Positions 47,201 through 59,900 of a stretch of DNA of 64,000 bases are shown here, one piece after another (the first letter of the stretch is position 1; each line of letters opens with the position of its first letter). A program made the translations under genes and the position numbers. The stretch is from assembly GCA_019095985.1 (NCBI GenBank), contig CM032659.1:30201903-30265902 (forward strand), in the 5' to 3' direction. Origin of the DNA: Streblospio benedicti (Eukaryota > Annelida > Polychaeta > Spionida > Spionidae). The notes beneath the pieces are model-generated. The model searched no databases. It was given only the letters and a program-made list of their open reading frames with translations, and was not told the DNA's origin.

Positions 47201-50200
47201 TGGTGATCCCGTGTGAGTTACAAAGAACGGACGCAGTTGTTCGTTGTGGAGAACATGACTGGAGAACTACCAATTTGTCTATGTACTGACACAATACTAC
47301 TACTGACTCTAACACGTTAACAGAGTCGGCAGCAGCGGTGTGTAGTTACTACTTCTTTTATTGGAAAAAAAAATCAATAGAGTGTCACCGTATTATAGAT
47401 ACAATTGTCGTTTGTCAGAACATCTTTAGTCCAGTGGTCGATAATGTAATCGTTATATCGTGTGAGTAGCACATTGGGCACTGTTTGATTTCACTGTGTA
47501 ACATTTGATACTCGTTTTATAGCAGCGGATCTAATGAGAGTCAGTTTGTTTTGATTACTCTGCTGCTGGTGGTGGCGGCGGCGGGGGAAGCCCCCATACT
47601 TGCTGGTTCCGCTTCACCGCTCACGCAAGTAAACACCGCATTGGAACAGGCGAGGCGAGGAGTGGACTTTTGGTGTTATACGCGTTTGTCATTTAGAAAT
47701 TGATTTAGTCTAGTTTGCTATAGGTTTGACCATATACACAGTGGACACCGACCGATATTTTGTTAGGGAAGAACTAAACTGTATTATTTAAATCTCTAAA
47801 GGGTTTTAAACAAGTTCATTAGCATTGGAAGTTTGAAGAATACAGTTCACAAAACATTATTTAAACTATCTTCGTAAATAAATCATTATAAATGGCATGA
47901 AAGTAAATTGAAGAATACAGGAACCTTCTTCTTAAATAACTGTCAATTATATAGTGACTGAGTAGATGTGGTTTTGTATTTGTATAGTATAGTAAATATT
48001 GTTAGATACCCCCCACCCATGGGACCCCCATTTTTGCTGGGACCCATGTTGCCCATTGTATGTCGGTGTCCCGTGATGTTGCCCTGACAAAAAACATGTA
48101 GAATTTCTTCACTAGAGAATATTCCAGTGACATTTAGCCATTAACAATATAAATACCTCTATTCCGATTATAAATGGCAATAGTGACTGAAGCAGCACAT
48201 TTGGTTTTGTGCGTTCAACTGCCGATAACGTCTTTGCAAGTTATCTTGAGACTGTATTCACTGAACAATTTTTGTCACCAGCGCACCATTCTCTGTTTTT
48301 GAGCAGGCGTGTTCACGTTACAGCTTTACATCGTCTCTTGTACTGACAAACCCACCATATTCCTGACAGCACCCAAAAGTGTCCTGACAACACACTAGTA
48401 GCTATCCCCGACAGCACCCACCTAGGCTTAGTATCTATCCCCGGCCCGATAGCACCACCCCTATACTGATAGCTGTTGAAATAAAAAAAGGGTTGGTTGA
48501 ACGAGCGTGCCCGTAGTCCCACATATTATATTGTCATATCTGTATATACTTTCACTGCGTATACGCAATATCGTAAAAGAGATTCTCAGAAACCCACGGC
48601 GACAGACCCATCGCTGGAAGACTTTTGCTTCGGGATCGCACTGTTACATAACGGACCAGAGCTCGACATGACAGTCTGCACCCCCCCCCCCTTATCCGCA
48701 ATGGAGCTTATGACGGCCTACTGCTTTCCCACCAGATACAGCTACATAAACTAGTATATACACAAAAACTGCCAGGTTCTATGTCTGGAAGTATCCTTAA
48801 AGAGAAAATAAATTACAGAGAGAGCCAAAATATGCGGTCAACAGATGTCAGAACACACGAGCGCGTCATGTTTAATCAAGTGTAATGAAGGTTAGCGGCT
48901 TATGATTTATTCATGTTATGAACATCACGCTTTGTGTTTTCTTTCACAATAAGTTCACCAACGATACAAAAATAATGCTATGAATAGCAGGAAAGAAAGA
49001 GCCAATTGAGGAGTATTTTTTTAATATGTGTAAGGTTTGCTGATGCGCAACTTCACGAGTTCAGCGTACCTTACAACGTGCAAGTCTACATCATTCCAAT
49101 GGAAATGTATTTTGGATTATATGGATTGTAACCTACATGTATCTCGGATTCCTTACAGTTTACTTCTCATCTCTGCATCTGTGTGTGCCCGCCCCACCCC
49201 CACCTCTTCGTCTGACCTGCCGCCTGGGAGTCCATTAGGGTTTGCACAGTCAGTTATCTCCACTGTTCTCCTGTTTTCAGTGACTTTGTAAATCCTACGA
49301 CTTTGTATAAATGTATGTTAAATTGGAATGCCAAATTTGGAGATGGGTGATTTATGTTAATTTTGGAATAAGTTTGAATGTTGTATTTCATGCAGTATTA
49401 TAGGCCGCGACACAGCACTTTCAAACATCTGAATACTGGCTTATCAGGTAATTAATCATCAAATGGCCATTCAGTTACTTCATGTCTATACAGACATTTA
49501 CACAGACGTTTACAAGAGTAAGAACAGAACAAACGGATCAATGTCATGTACATATCATTTATTTCCAACTATAACGTGAATACAAACATGATCATCAGCT
49601 GGTTATCAGTCAGTACGTTTTGATTTGTAGATAAACAAATACTGTTTTACCAGTACATTCCATCTTTTTGACTAGAAAGTTGAGGACTTATACTTGAATG
49701 GAAGTTTGCAGACCTACCTACAAGCACATACCAATATTGCAAGTGTTTGTCGATAATTACATTTTGTATAGAATTACTTCATTTATCAATTAGGGTAAAG
49801 TATCTTATTTATTTAGCAGTAAGTAATGTCCAGCTTACAACATTAAACTATGCTCTGTTGCTATTAGTCCTGTATTTAGTTGTTATTTATGTTCATATAT
49901 TGGTTTCTTATTTTTATTTTTGCACCATAGCAGTGTATCTATGAGTCATAAGTCAAAGGCATTGGTGACAATTTTAAAACAAATTGAAATTCCTGGCACC
50001 ATGTTTGAATTTTCCCACACTTTCTAGCCGTTACGAACTTCACATTTTAAATTCATAATAAACATTCAATAGAGGTGATTTAAAAGCTGTGATGGGTATC
50101 AATTGTAAAAAAAATAGATTGTGATAGAATCTATGAGTTATATATTACATGATACACAGGGTGGACACATATTTCACAAATTCCTCCCTGTATCTGATGA

Positions 50201-50938
50201 AATAAAATGTGTTTCAAGCAGTGTGTGGCCTGAACACTAGAGAATAGTAAACACAATGCAAACAAAAATTCATCACAGTCTTCAAAAATCATAATTACAC
50301 TTCCATTGCTATTTTACTCTTGTAAAAGTTTCTTTATGTTAATGCCATTACAGCTTATTCTTCTGAATTATACACTTGAACGACAGATGCACAATAGGCG
50401 TACATACACATTTTGCAATGTCAGAAGGCAGTCATACATTGCACACACTGAATCGATATCATGGTTATATTTGAGAGTCTTGCATACAAAGTCACTGTGT
50501 GCAAATATAAATACTCTCTGGCCGTGCACACCAGAACACTAATCGTGTACCAGTATATATATGCACAGGATGGAAGATGTGTGTGGATAGCAGACGGTTT
50601 CATGATTGTGTCTCTTTCAACCTTCTGAAGTGTTGACCACCCACTCGATTAAACAAACAACATACTACAATATGTACCGCCCATGGTCATTCATCAAAAC
50701 AACCATCCAACAACCAGTGTGTGAGAAAGTTATAAAAAAAACTACTCAGATGCTTCTTTGATCATCTAAAAGTGATCAAAGAAACATCTGAGTAGGTTTT
50801 GTACTAACCTTATGGATTTCTTTGAAATGATTTGTGATTTTTAATGGATTTCCCTACTACTAACAATACGTTAGACTACACAAAATCATAAGCCCTACAG
50901 AATGCCCCCCCTCCCCCACCCCCCCTCCCCCTCCTGTG
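47201..50938. other. Intergenic region between GALNT-B and GALNT-A
   Basis: 3.7 kb between the GALNT-B stop and the GALNT-A start; both read leftward. It should hold the GALNT-A promoter and 5' UTR and the GALNT-B 3' UTR. A GC-rich patch with GGTGGTGGCGGCGGCGGGG at about 47565-47640 is a candidate 5' region. A hairpin lies at 50725-50790. No other gene is supported. Confidence 0.55.
50725..50795. repeat. Hairpin with about 22-bp arms
   Basis: CTACTCAGATGCTTCTTTGA pairs with TCAAAGAAACATCTGAGTAG across a short loop. It lies about 145 bp beyond the GALNT-B stop codon in transcript direction. Confidence 0.75.
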
Positions 50939-53900
50939 TTATAGCGGGTCTGGCGGCAGGCCGGCGGCGCGGCGGTCGCGGTCGGACGCGCGCCGCCGCC
51001 ACAGCCACTGCTGCCGCCGGCTGGTGACGTCACAGGGCCGCATCCAGGCGTCAGTGATGTCATCCCGCAGCTCGAGACAGAGGCTGGTGGCGTGGTGCCG
51101 CAGCAGCCCGTCCTGGCGGCAGGGGAAGAGATTGTGATGTAAATGAAAATGGCAGATCCAGGTTTTTGGAAAAAAGGGGGGCGCACTTAGGGTTTTGTAC
51201 GGGCTATCAATGGACGATGTGGAAAAATCTATGAAAATGAAGTATTTTGGTGGGAAAAGGGGGGGGTGGGGGTGGGATCTGCTTATGACTCTGTAGGTTC
51301 ATATAGTGTAATGTACATGTTTAAATTTTCATTTTCATTGTATAAATAGACATTAGCTGATTGTTGTAATCCATGTACTTAATCTAAACTTTTTTTTTAC
51401 TGTTTTTTAACACTGTACTTTAATTGTGAATTAATGCATTGGTCTTTTGCTGACAGGGCAATGTTAGCTGTTTAAAGTGGATTGGAAAGTGTCCTGATTT
51501 AAGTGGTTCGTTCACTTTTGAGTAAAAGCATGGAACTTGTGCTGGTAAGTTAGATAAGATACTTTGATAAGATAAGACAACTTTATTTCGGAAATGATCA
51601 CATTCCATATTTAAAAAAAAAGAAAGTAACTACATACAAATCACATACATTTCACATTTTCAATGACTTATGATAAATGAATTTGTTTTAAAAAGTGGTG
51701 TTAATCTTGAATAGAAGTTGAAATATAAACTTTCCCTACTCTCACCAGTGTCCCTAACACTAGACAGAATCTACTGTACTCTCACCTGTGTATACGTCCA
51801 CTCCTGGTTGCCCTTGCCCCCGTGGCACGGGTAGTTGATCACAGACTTGGTGCCGTAGGAGTAGTCGAGACAGGTGTCGTCCCGGCGGATCTCCCCCTCC
51901 TTACTCAGCTGCCAGTTCTACAAGAGGTGTGTGTGACAGATTTGTGGTCAATGTAGATCTGGTCACGGGGGGACCGCATACACACCCATTACGTTTTTGT
52001 TTTTGTTTTGTAAAAAGAGTGTAAAAAGAAAATAATTTCTTGTAAGACCTAATGTAAATAAACATTTTCCAATCGCATATTATCGCCAGTTACGGGATGG
52101 GTATGCATAATTAATGCCATAACAAAATGCTCCATACATCATGCAATTCTAATGAATCATAACAATTGTGTTTATCATACCAAAAATATATGCAAGTAGC
52201 TGTCTTTTGACACATCAAACACCTTTGTGGGTTCATTAATTACAGTGCTTTAAAGATTAAAATGCGCGAAGTGTCTGTGACGTATCTATGAGCGCTGTGT
52301 CTCACCTGGTTTCCGCCCTGGCCGTGGCAGGCCACGATGTTGATGGGTTTGTTGTCCTGAGCCTTGTCCACCGAGTGGTCCACACACAGAGGCTTGGCCG
52401 CACTCCGGATCTACACACGGACAGAGCACGCATGTTGTCAGTGTTATTATAATGAATAGTGAAGTTTGCTGAGGTGGAGATTCGTATGTTCTTATATGAA
52501 ATTAAGTAAGGCACGGTCAACGTTGAGAGAGGCCCACGGTTCGAACCCCGTCCAGGCCAAGTCAAAGGCTGTATAAGTCTACTTGGTTCTGAATGTGCTA
52601 TGCATGTTATTTCAACTTTAAACTAAGTGTCATTATAGTCTGTCCCTTGATAATTTACTCTATAAAAATATTGGAGATAAAAATCGCAGTATGTACGTAC
52701 AATAGTGCATTTGGCAAACTTATGCTGAATAATGATACTCAAAAACTCAAAGTAGCTATTTGCAAATTAGAGAATCGGACAATCAAGCTATGATTCCTAA
52801 TTATCTTGCCAAATAGTTGCCATGAGCATTTATTTGTTTTTATTTTGATCCAATTTTGTAGCACAGGCCCTCATATGCCTGTTTTTAAGAGTATCTGCTA
52901 TATGTACAAGATGTGGGATCTTTGGTGGATTTTAGCCTTCAAACCTTCGGGACACTTTACCGAACGAACATTCAAATGTTCGTTGATAAGCAGGCAAATA
53001 GGTACACGAATGAAGGTTTGAATCAAGTGGTCTCAATAGAGAGAACCTATACTGATATTTTGGCAGCCAGATGGGACTGTGAAAAGTGGCCTTTTTTACC
53101 TGGTCTCAATAGAGAGGTGGTCAGTAGAACCTCTCTATTAGGAGTAGATTCATTTCCCTTTTTTAAAAATTATGGCACTTAAGGGACTGAGTAGATAGGT
53201 TCTTAAGTGGTCTGAATAGAGAGGTCTTTATACAAAGGTTCATTTTTTGGATAGCTTTATGAAGGTTTGGGACCGTGAAAAGTGGTCTTTTTTACGTTGG
53301 TGGTCTCAATAGAGACGTGGTCTTAACTGGCGGTTGTACAGTACGTACCTCTCCGGACGCGATGGCGTGTCCGGGGATCCACATGGACGGGTAGATGTTG
53401 TCCATGAACCAGGAGAAGTCCTTGCACTGGAGCCGCTCCCGGATCGCGCGACGACTCGACACGTCCCCAAAGTCAGTCTGAAAGATCAGGGCAACTTTGT
53501 CATCAAACATGGGGGATGGGGGTTATAATAAGAAAAGTGGGATGTGTGGGAAAAGGTGTGAAACCAATGAGGGATGTGGGGGAAAAGACCTCAAAAAAAG
53601 AAAAGAAAAAAGAAAAGAGGGATGTGGGATTTCGTTTGTCTCCAACCATAACTTAAATCTTCTATTAACGGCTGGCGGCTATTGGCATACTTCTATTTGA
53701 GGGAGAGGCGTTCATTAGAACAGGGCGTTTAATGGAGACAGGTGGTTAATAATGTAGGCAAGACATAGTGTTCTGGTTTCAAATGAAACATGATTTTTAG
53801 GAGCTTTACACAATGCAATCTCTTTATAATGCGTTAAATTCGAAACGGACGTGGACATTAATCATTAAGGGGCCTCAGTTATTAGACTAAATATATTGTT

Positions 53901-56900
53901 TATATACAGCACTCTGTTTCATATTTCAATTATTTAGTCTCTACTGCTAGTAAAGAACTTCCAATCTGTTTAAAAAAAACTTCCAATCTGTTCCAATCAT
54001 CCAAAAACATTTTTGAAAACTGAACGGAAGTTCTTTACTAGCATTAGAGACTAAAGCATATGAGAAATGATCAATTGAAGATCAATAAGTGGGCCAATGA
54101 CCTGGTGTAAATTGTTAAGTCGTGAGAGCAAGGTTTGGATCACGACTATAAACCACCACATTTACATTTATATTTAAATAATTAAGAGGCATCAGTTATT
54201 TTTAGTGGGCGTGTATTAGAGGTGGCGTGTATTCAGGGTTGCACACTCCCAAATACTTATTTTTCAGGGTTTTCAGGGGTATTTTGACATAAAACGTGTC
54301 ATTTTTCCAGGGGTTTGAGCTAATTTTCCAGGGTAGTTATCTTCGATAATAATTAAATTGTGGTACTGATCTTTGAATTAAAAAATATATAGACGAGTGT
54401 ACACCCTTTCAAAGGTCACTTGAAAAAAATAGGGTTTTTATTCATATAATCTTTAAAAAGGCAGTAACGGCACCTCTGGTAAGATTATACATATATGAAT
54501 AAAAACTTATATTTTTTTCAAGTGATTGTGACCTACCCCTCCTGTACAGATGCAATTTAGGAGTGATCTATCAAGAGGATCTCTACATAGCATATGCATA
54601 GTTTATTTGTTGACACTGACTGCATACTTTGACAATATTTTTGAACATTCTAATGACACTGGGATAAAAAATTGAATAAATTTCTATTTTTTCTTTAAAT
54701 TTGAAAAAGCGAATAGTGCCATTTGACAGCTTTAAGTCCAAGACAATAACTTTTCTGGGGCCTCCATATATGCTTTTTTTTTTTACATAAATTGTGCACA
54801 TGTATTCAAAATCGCATAGAGTTTCTTATTTTTATGACACAGTAATAGGAATATGGCTATATTTGTCTAGAATATGTTGCCGGCCTCGATTAAAATGACA
54901 GGTTCGAGACACACTTTAGAAAGAGACGAATTATAGAACAATGCCTATGATTTGAGAAATATCCTTTCGTCCATGACTTCATAATCGGTTTATAATTGAT
55001 CCGACACGTGAATTTGTTATGGGTATATTAATGTGACGATGAAAATCCATTCGTTTCAAAAATTATTTTACCTCCAAGCAATTTAACTAAGGCGCCATTT
55101 TCAATAGGAAAATTAGCCTTTATCACACGCCGTCATATCTCAACACCGACCATAGCGTGATGCGATTAAGAGTAGCGGCTCCATTAGCCGTTATCAAAGC
55201 AGAGAAAATGCGGGGTTATGGTGACAACGCACGATGTGCTCGAGGCTGAGTATTAATATCCTTATTTGGAAGCAGTAGAAAACGAAAGCGGTGCATATAA
55301 ATCACTTTGGCAAATCGAGTTCGTTACATAAACACAGGAAATGACACAGGATTTTATCATTTTTTTGTTCAACTTACTCGTTTTCAAAGACTTTCCGGGA
55401 CATGGTCAAAGCAGGGGGATGGTCTCCAGCCGCCCCCCCATTGGGGACATGATGTCTCTATAATCTATATACACATATTACTAAAATGTCATATAGACTA
55501 TATGACATTTTAGTAACTATGTATATATATATTCTTAAAAATAACATTCTAAGTTATCATCAATATATATTATCAGTTAAACACAATAGTATGCATGTAA
55601 TTCATATCCTTGCATATAAACAGTCAAATCTACTCCCATTTTATTCATCATATATGTGTTTATTGGAATGTATCTTTTGATAAATGATTTAAACTATGCA
55701 GGATCTGTGTTATTCTTCACACACAGAGAGGGAGGTAGTGGGGGGCTGTCAGTCATCACTTAAAGCTTAAATTTATTTGGAAATGCCCTAAGTATTCCAC
55801 ATGTTCACGAAAATGGGTTTATACATAAATATAGAAAATATGAATGTAAGTTGTAATGTCATTGGATAGGAGGTTGGATGTGCTGAATCTAGATATCACC
55901 TTCGCACATCCACACCTGAGGCAGGCAGGTAGGATTGTGTAAATCCTAAATCTATCAAGAATCTTCTAATGCCAACAATATATGTGTGCGTAGGTAAAAA
56001 AAGGCGTGATACCCTGAAGGAGAGTTCCAGGTTCTCTCCGCCCCAGATGTCCATGCCGGGGTCGTACGTGCCCAGGTGCTCAAAGTACTTCCTGCTGATA
56101 GCGAACAGGCCGCCTGCCATGGTGGGGGACCTGGAAGAGACAATGTCAGGCATTCTCTATAGTTTGCCGGTCTCCAAGCATAACCAACTTTAACTTCACT
56201 AACAAGTGCAATAGTTACGCACAATCGACATCATGTGGCACCCTCCTGATACTATAAACTAATCGAAAAAGTGGCTGAAATCTGCTTTGAAACGTGATAC
56301 GCAGTGTGATATCAGGTGTGAAGTGTGAAACATGAACTGTTAAGTATGAAATATGAACTGTGGAATGTGAAATATGAAGGGGAAAATGTGAAGTATGAAA
56401 TATGAACTGTGAAGTACAAAGTGTCAACCCGTGGCTGTTGTTCATAGATGAATCATTGGAAGAAAAGTGATTGTGAACAGTTGTGGCCTGAGGTGTAGCA
56501 CTGACCTGATGGGTGCGATGGCTGACTTGTTGGCGCCGCGGTCCTCCGCTGTGGGGTAATGCCACGTGAACGTCAGGCCCCAATTGAAGCCGCCCACCTG
56601 AGGGGGAGGACAGTGTTAGTGGCAGGTGCATAGGCAGACCCGGGGGGGGGGGGGCACCAGAATACTTAATTTTCGTAGGGTTTTTGGCATGTCCGCCATC
56701 GATATCGCGTGCAAAACCTTAAGTGCACCCCCTCCCCACTTTTTCAAAAACCTGGATCGTCAATTGCAGGTGTACAGGTGCGGGTTTTTGGAACGTGTGA
56801 TACTCTGCAGCCATCAATTTTTGACGATTGTAGCAGAGAAACGCTATTATACGTGGGGATGGTACATTAGCTCCAGATGGTCATGATTAGCAACTCGTCC

Positions 56901-59900
56901 GCTCGTTTTGACCAGTAAAACATAGCGGAGGATCAGTAAATTTTTTCTGGCAACTCATCCTTTTGAGAAGTAGCAAATTCTGGTCTTTTTGGATTTGAGT
57001 AGGACAAGCATTTTCACAGGACAGGTTTTTATTTGAGTACATTTTGCTGACCAGGACATTTTTTCCACAAATTCTGACTACACCAGTTAAGCTATGTCCT
57101 AGACCAAGGGAACGCAAGATTTGGGTGAATCAATACAAAAGTATATAAAAGTTTAATGTATTTTAAATTAGCTCTGCTGTATTGTCAAAGTTTGAAATTA
57201 GCCAATCCAGCCACCATAAGCTCGTTTTCACAAAAAGGCAACTGTATCGGTGAATATGTGTGTGAAAAAGCTCTTATCTATATAATTCTATCATATCAAA
57301 GCCAATGATGCACTTGCCTTAGGTTTTTAGCAACACACCCTCAAAGGGCATACTATTTGACCAGTCTCCACAAAGTCAATAGTATCACTATAAAATGTCA
57401 TGTTCAAGAAAATCTCCTTTCATTCAAAAACAGTTCTTTCACGCTGAACTTTAACACTCCTTTGATCTTTGATTTAAACGCAATGATGTTTCATTCAATC
57501 ATTACACTTCAGGCTTGAACATTGATCGTTTAATATAGAGATGTCATATTCTATTTATGATTAATGCTTGATTTACAGTCACGTATTGATAGCTATTGAT
57601 CATATCAGTCATAATCAATCTGTTGCATGTTGACAAGTTTATGCATATTAGAACAAACTGAACTGTATCAAATACATGCACATTTAGATTTAAATTGACA
57701 CTGATTCTGCATCTGACACATGTAACACACAGATTACTTAAACAGTTTAAGTGATCTGTGTGTAATCGAAAACCATGCAGTAAGTCCCAAGGTGGGCGAA
57801 AAAACCTAATATAGCTCAAACATACATGTACGTTCACTTTCTTTGTTATCTACAATTATTTGTAGTTCGTAAGCCTGTTACTATTAACTATCATATTGCT
57901 ATTTCAATTATACAAAGTTGCGGCAACCAGCTGTTTTGCTTTTGAAACATTCATGTATTTGTAAATAGTAGTATTAAACACTACTCCATTTTTCCATTCA
58001 TAATTATGTGCATTTGATTTAAATGTTTCCAGACTCTTGGCGAGGAGGACTTCTTTGGGTATTCTATTCCAATCAGAAATTGACCTTGGGAAACATGAGT
58101 TAGCATTGTATTGTGTAACTCTGTGTGCCTGTACGTCCTTGACCTTTGAGGTCCTGTAGGAGAAGTCGTCGTCGTTGATGACCTCGATGATCGGTGTGAG
58201 GACGTTGGACCAACTGTCGGCGATCCGGTCTGCCAGCGGCTCCAGCCAACCTGCAACGAAAGCGGCGGACGCGGGGTGATAATGGAGGTGTGAAGTAAAA
58301 AGTTTGGAGTGTGAAATGTGAAATATGAAGTGTGAAATATGAAGTGTGAAATGTGAAGTTTGAAGTGTGGAAGTATATGAAATGTCTGAAGTATGAAATG
58401 CGAAGTATGAAATATGAAGTAAAATGTAAAAGTATGAAGTATGAACTATGAAGCATGCAGTGTGTAGAATGAAGTGTAAATTTGACGTATGGAGTATGAT
58501 GTGTGAGATGTCAAGCGTCTTCATGTAGCCTTTCTATATAGTCGATATATAAATCACTGGAGAAAAAGTAATTGTGAACAGGTGTGACCCGTGCTGTCCC
58601 CACTTTCGTACTCACCTGATGGGCGCGATGGGGGAAGGGGGGGAGGAGGAGGGGTGACAGATGGGGGGTGAGGGATGGATCCCAAATCCATCGTTGGTCC
58701 TAACAGGGCAGACAGGAGGAAAGCAGACGAAATGAGTGTGAAGGACTGTAACCTTTATAATACTAGATTGGTGGACATAGCTGCCTGCTACCCTCGAGAC
58801 TGGGACAAGGACTGACAAATATTGCATCGGATGTACATGTACAGTAGTGTAGTGGTGGTATCATAAGTAATTTTCCTCACAAACCTTTTTTTTCTCGAAC
58901 TTTTTTTTATTGATTAATCAGCCAGGAATAGATCAGGAGGCATGTTATGTACGCATATAAATGTCATTATGCGATCAATATTTACAATGAAGCTTTCTGA
59001 TACCGCTGTATGGATTTATGTTTTAATGCTTCAAGTTTGAAAACACTCATTCAAACTTGGACAGATGTTGTGGATGATGTGCAAGCGACGAACAAATACG
59101 ATAGTCAGGTCCCTTTACAAACTAAAATGTCAGGCCTTCTAATAGGAGGTCCGTAGATCAACCGCAAGATAACGCCAAAATTGGCATAAGTAATGTTTGA
59201 CATTCAAAATTTCAATATGGCCTTCGTTTCGGTAATGAAAACACACACTTAGAATCTTCTGCCCGATGTGAATTAATTATTAATTCTTATCTTTTTAATC
59301 ATGTTTGATTCAAATAGGCAATATGATTTTACAATAGCAGCCTGTTGACAAAATGGCTGCCACTAAGTTATGAAAAGCATATTTTGTTGAGGTAGGGGCT
59401 GTTAGGGGGAAAAATCGTTCACTTTTGTACACAAGCGCCAAAATTTCAGCGTCTATCAATTTTTATATGCTCTTTTAATTTAAAATCCAGACACACGTCA
59501 GCCGACCATTACTTTAGCCGCCATCTTGAATTTCAAAATTGCCGCCATTATTATCATATGTCTAAATATGAATATGATATAAAATGAACCATATTATAGA
59601 TACAGCTACAAGTAATACATCATTTTATTATCAGGAGCATTACGGTACCTGGCGTGCACTCGCAGTGGGAGTCCAGGAACACAAGCATGTCCGCGGTGGC
59701 AGCCGCTGCCCCCATGAGGCGGGCCCGGATCAGTCCCTCGCGGCGCTTGGCTCGCAGCAGCTTCACCTGGGGCAGGGACGCCATGTAGTCCTCCAGGGGC
59801 TGGCCCAGGTGACCTGTGGTGGGGGACACAAGGGGTTACTGCGTCATCTGTAGTTTACATTTTGTATCAACCCAGACTCTTCCCTTACTCACTTACTTTC

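Noticed and set aside
49037-50603. Several 60-85 codon open frames between the two GALNT genes
   Set aside because: AT-rich, no conserved motif, no splice pattern; expected by chance in 3.7 kb.
52533-52556. Functional tRNA gene
   Set aside because: B-box-like core only; no A box at the right distance and no acceptor stem.
57904-58524. 206-residue minus-strand open frame rich in H, S, Y, F
   Set aside because: Mostly the minisatellite at 58280-58510; only the part at 58144-58250 is a GALNT-B exon.
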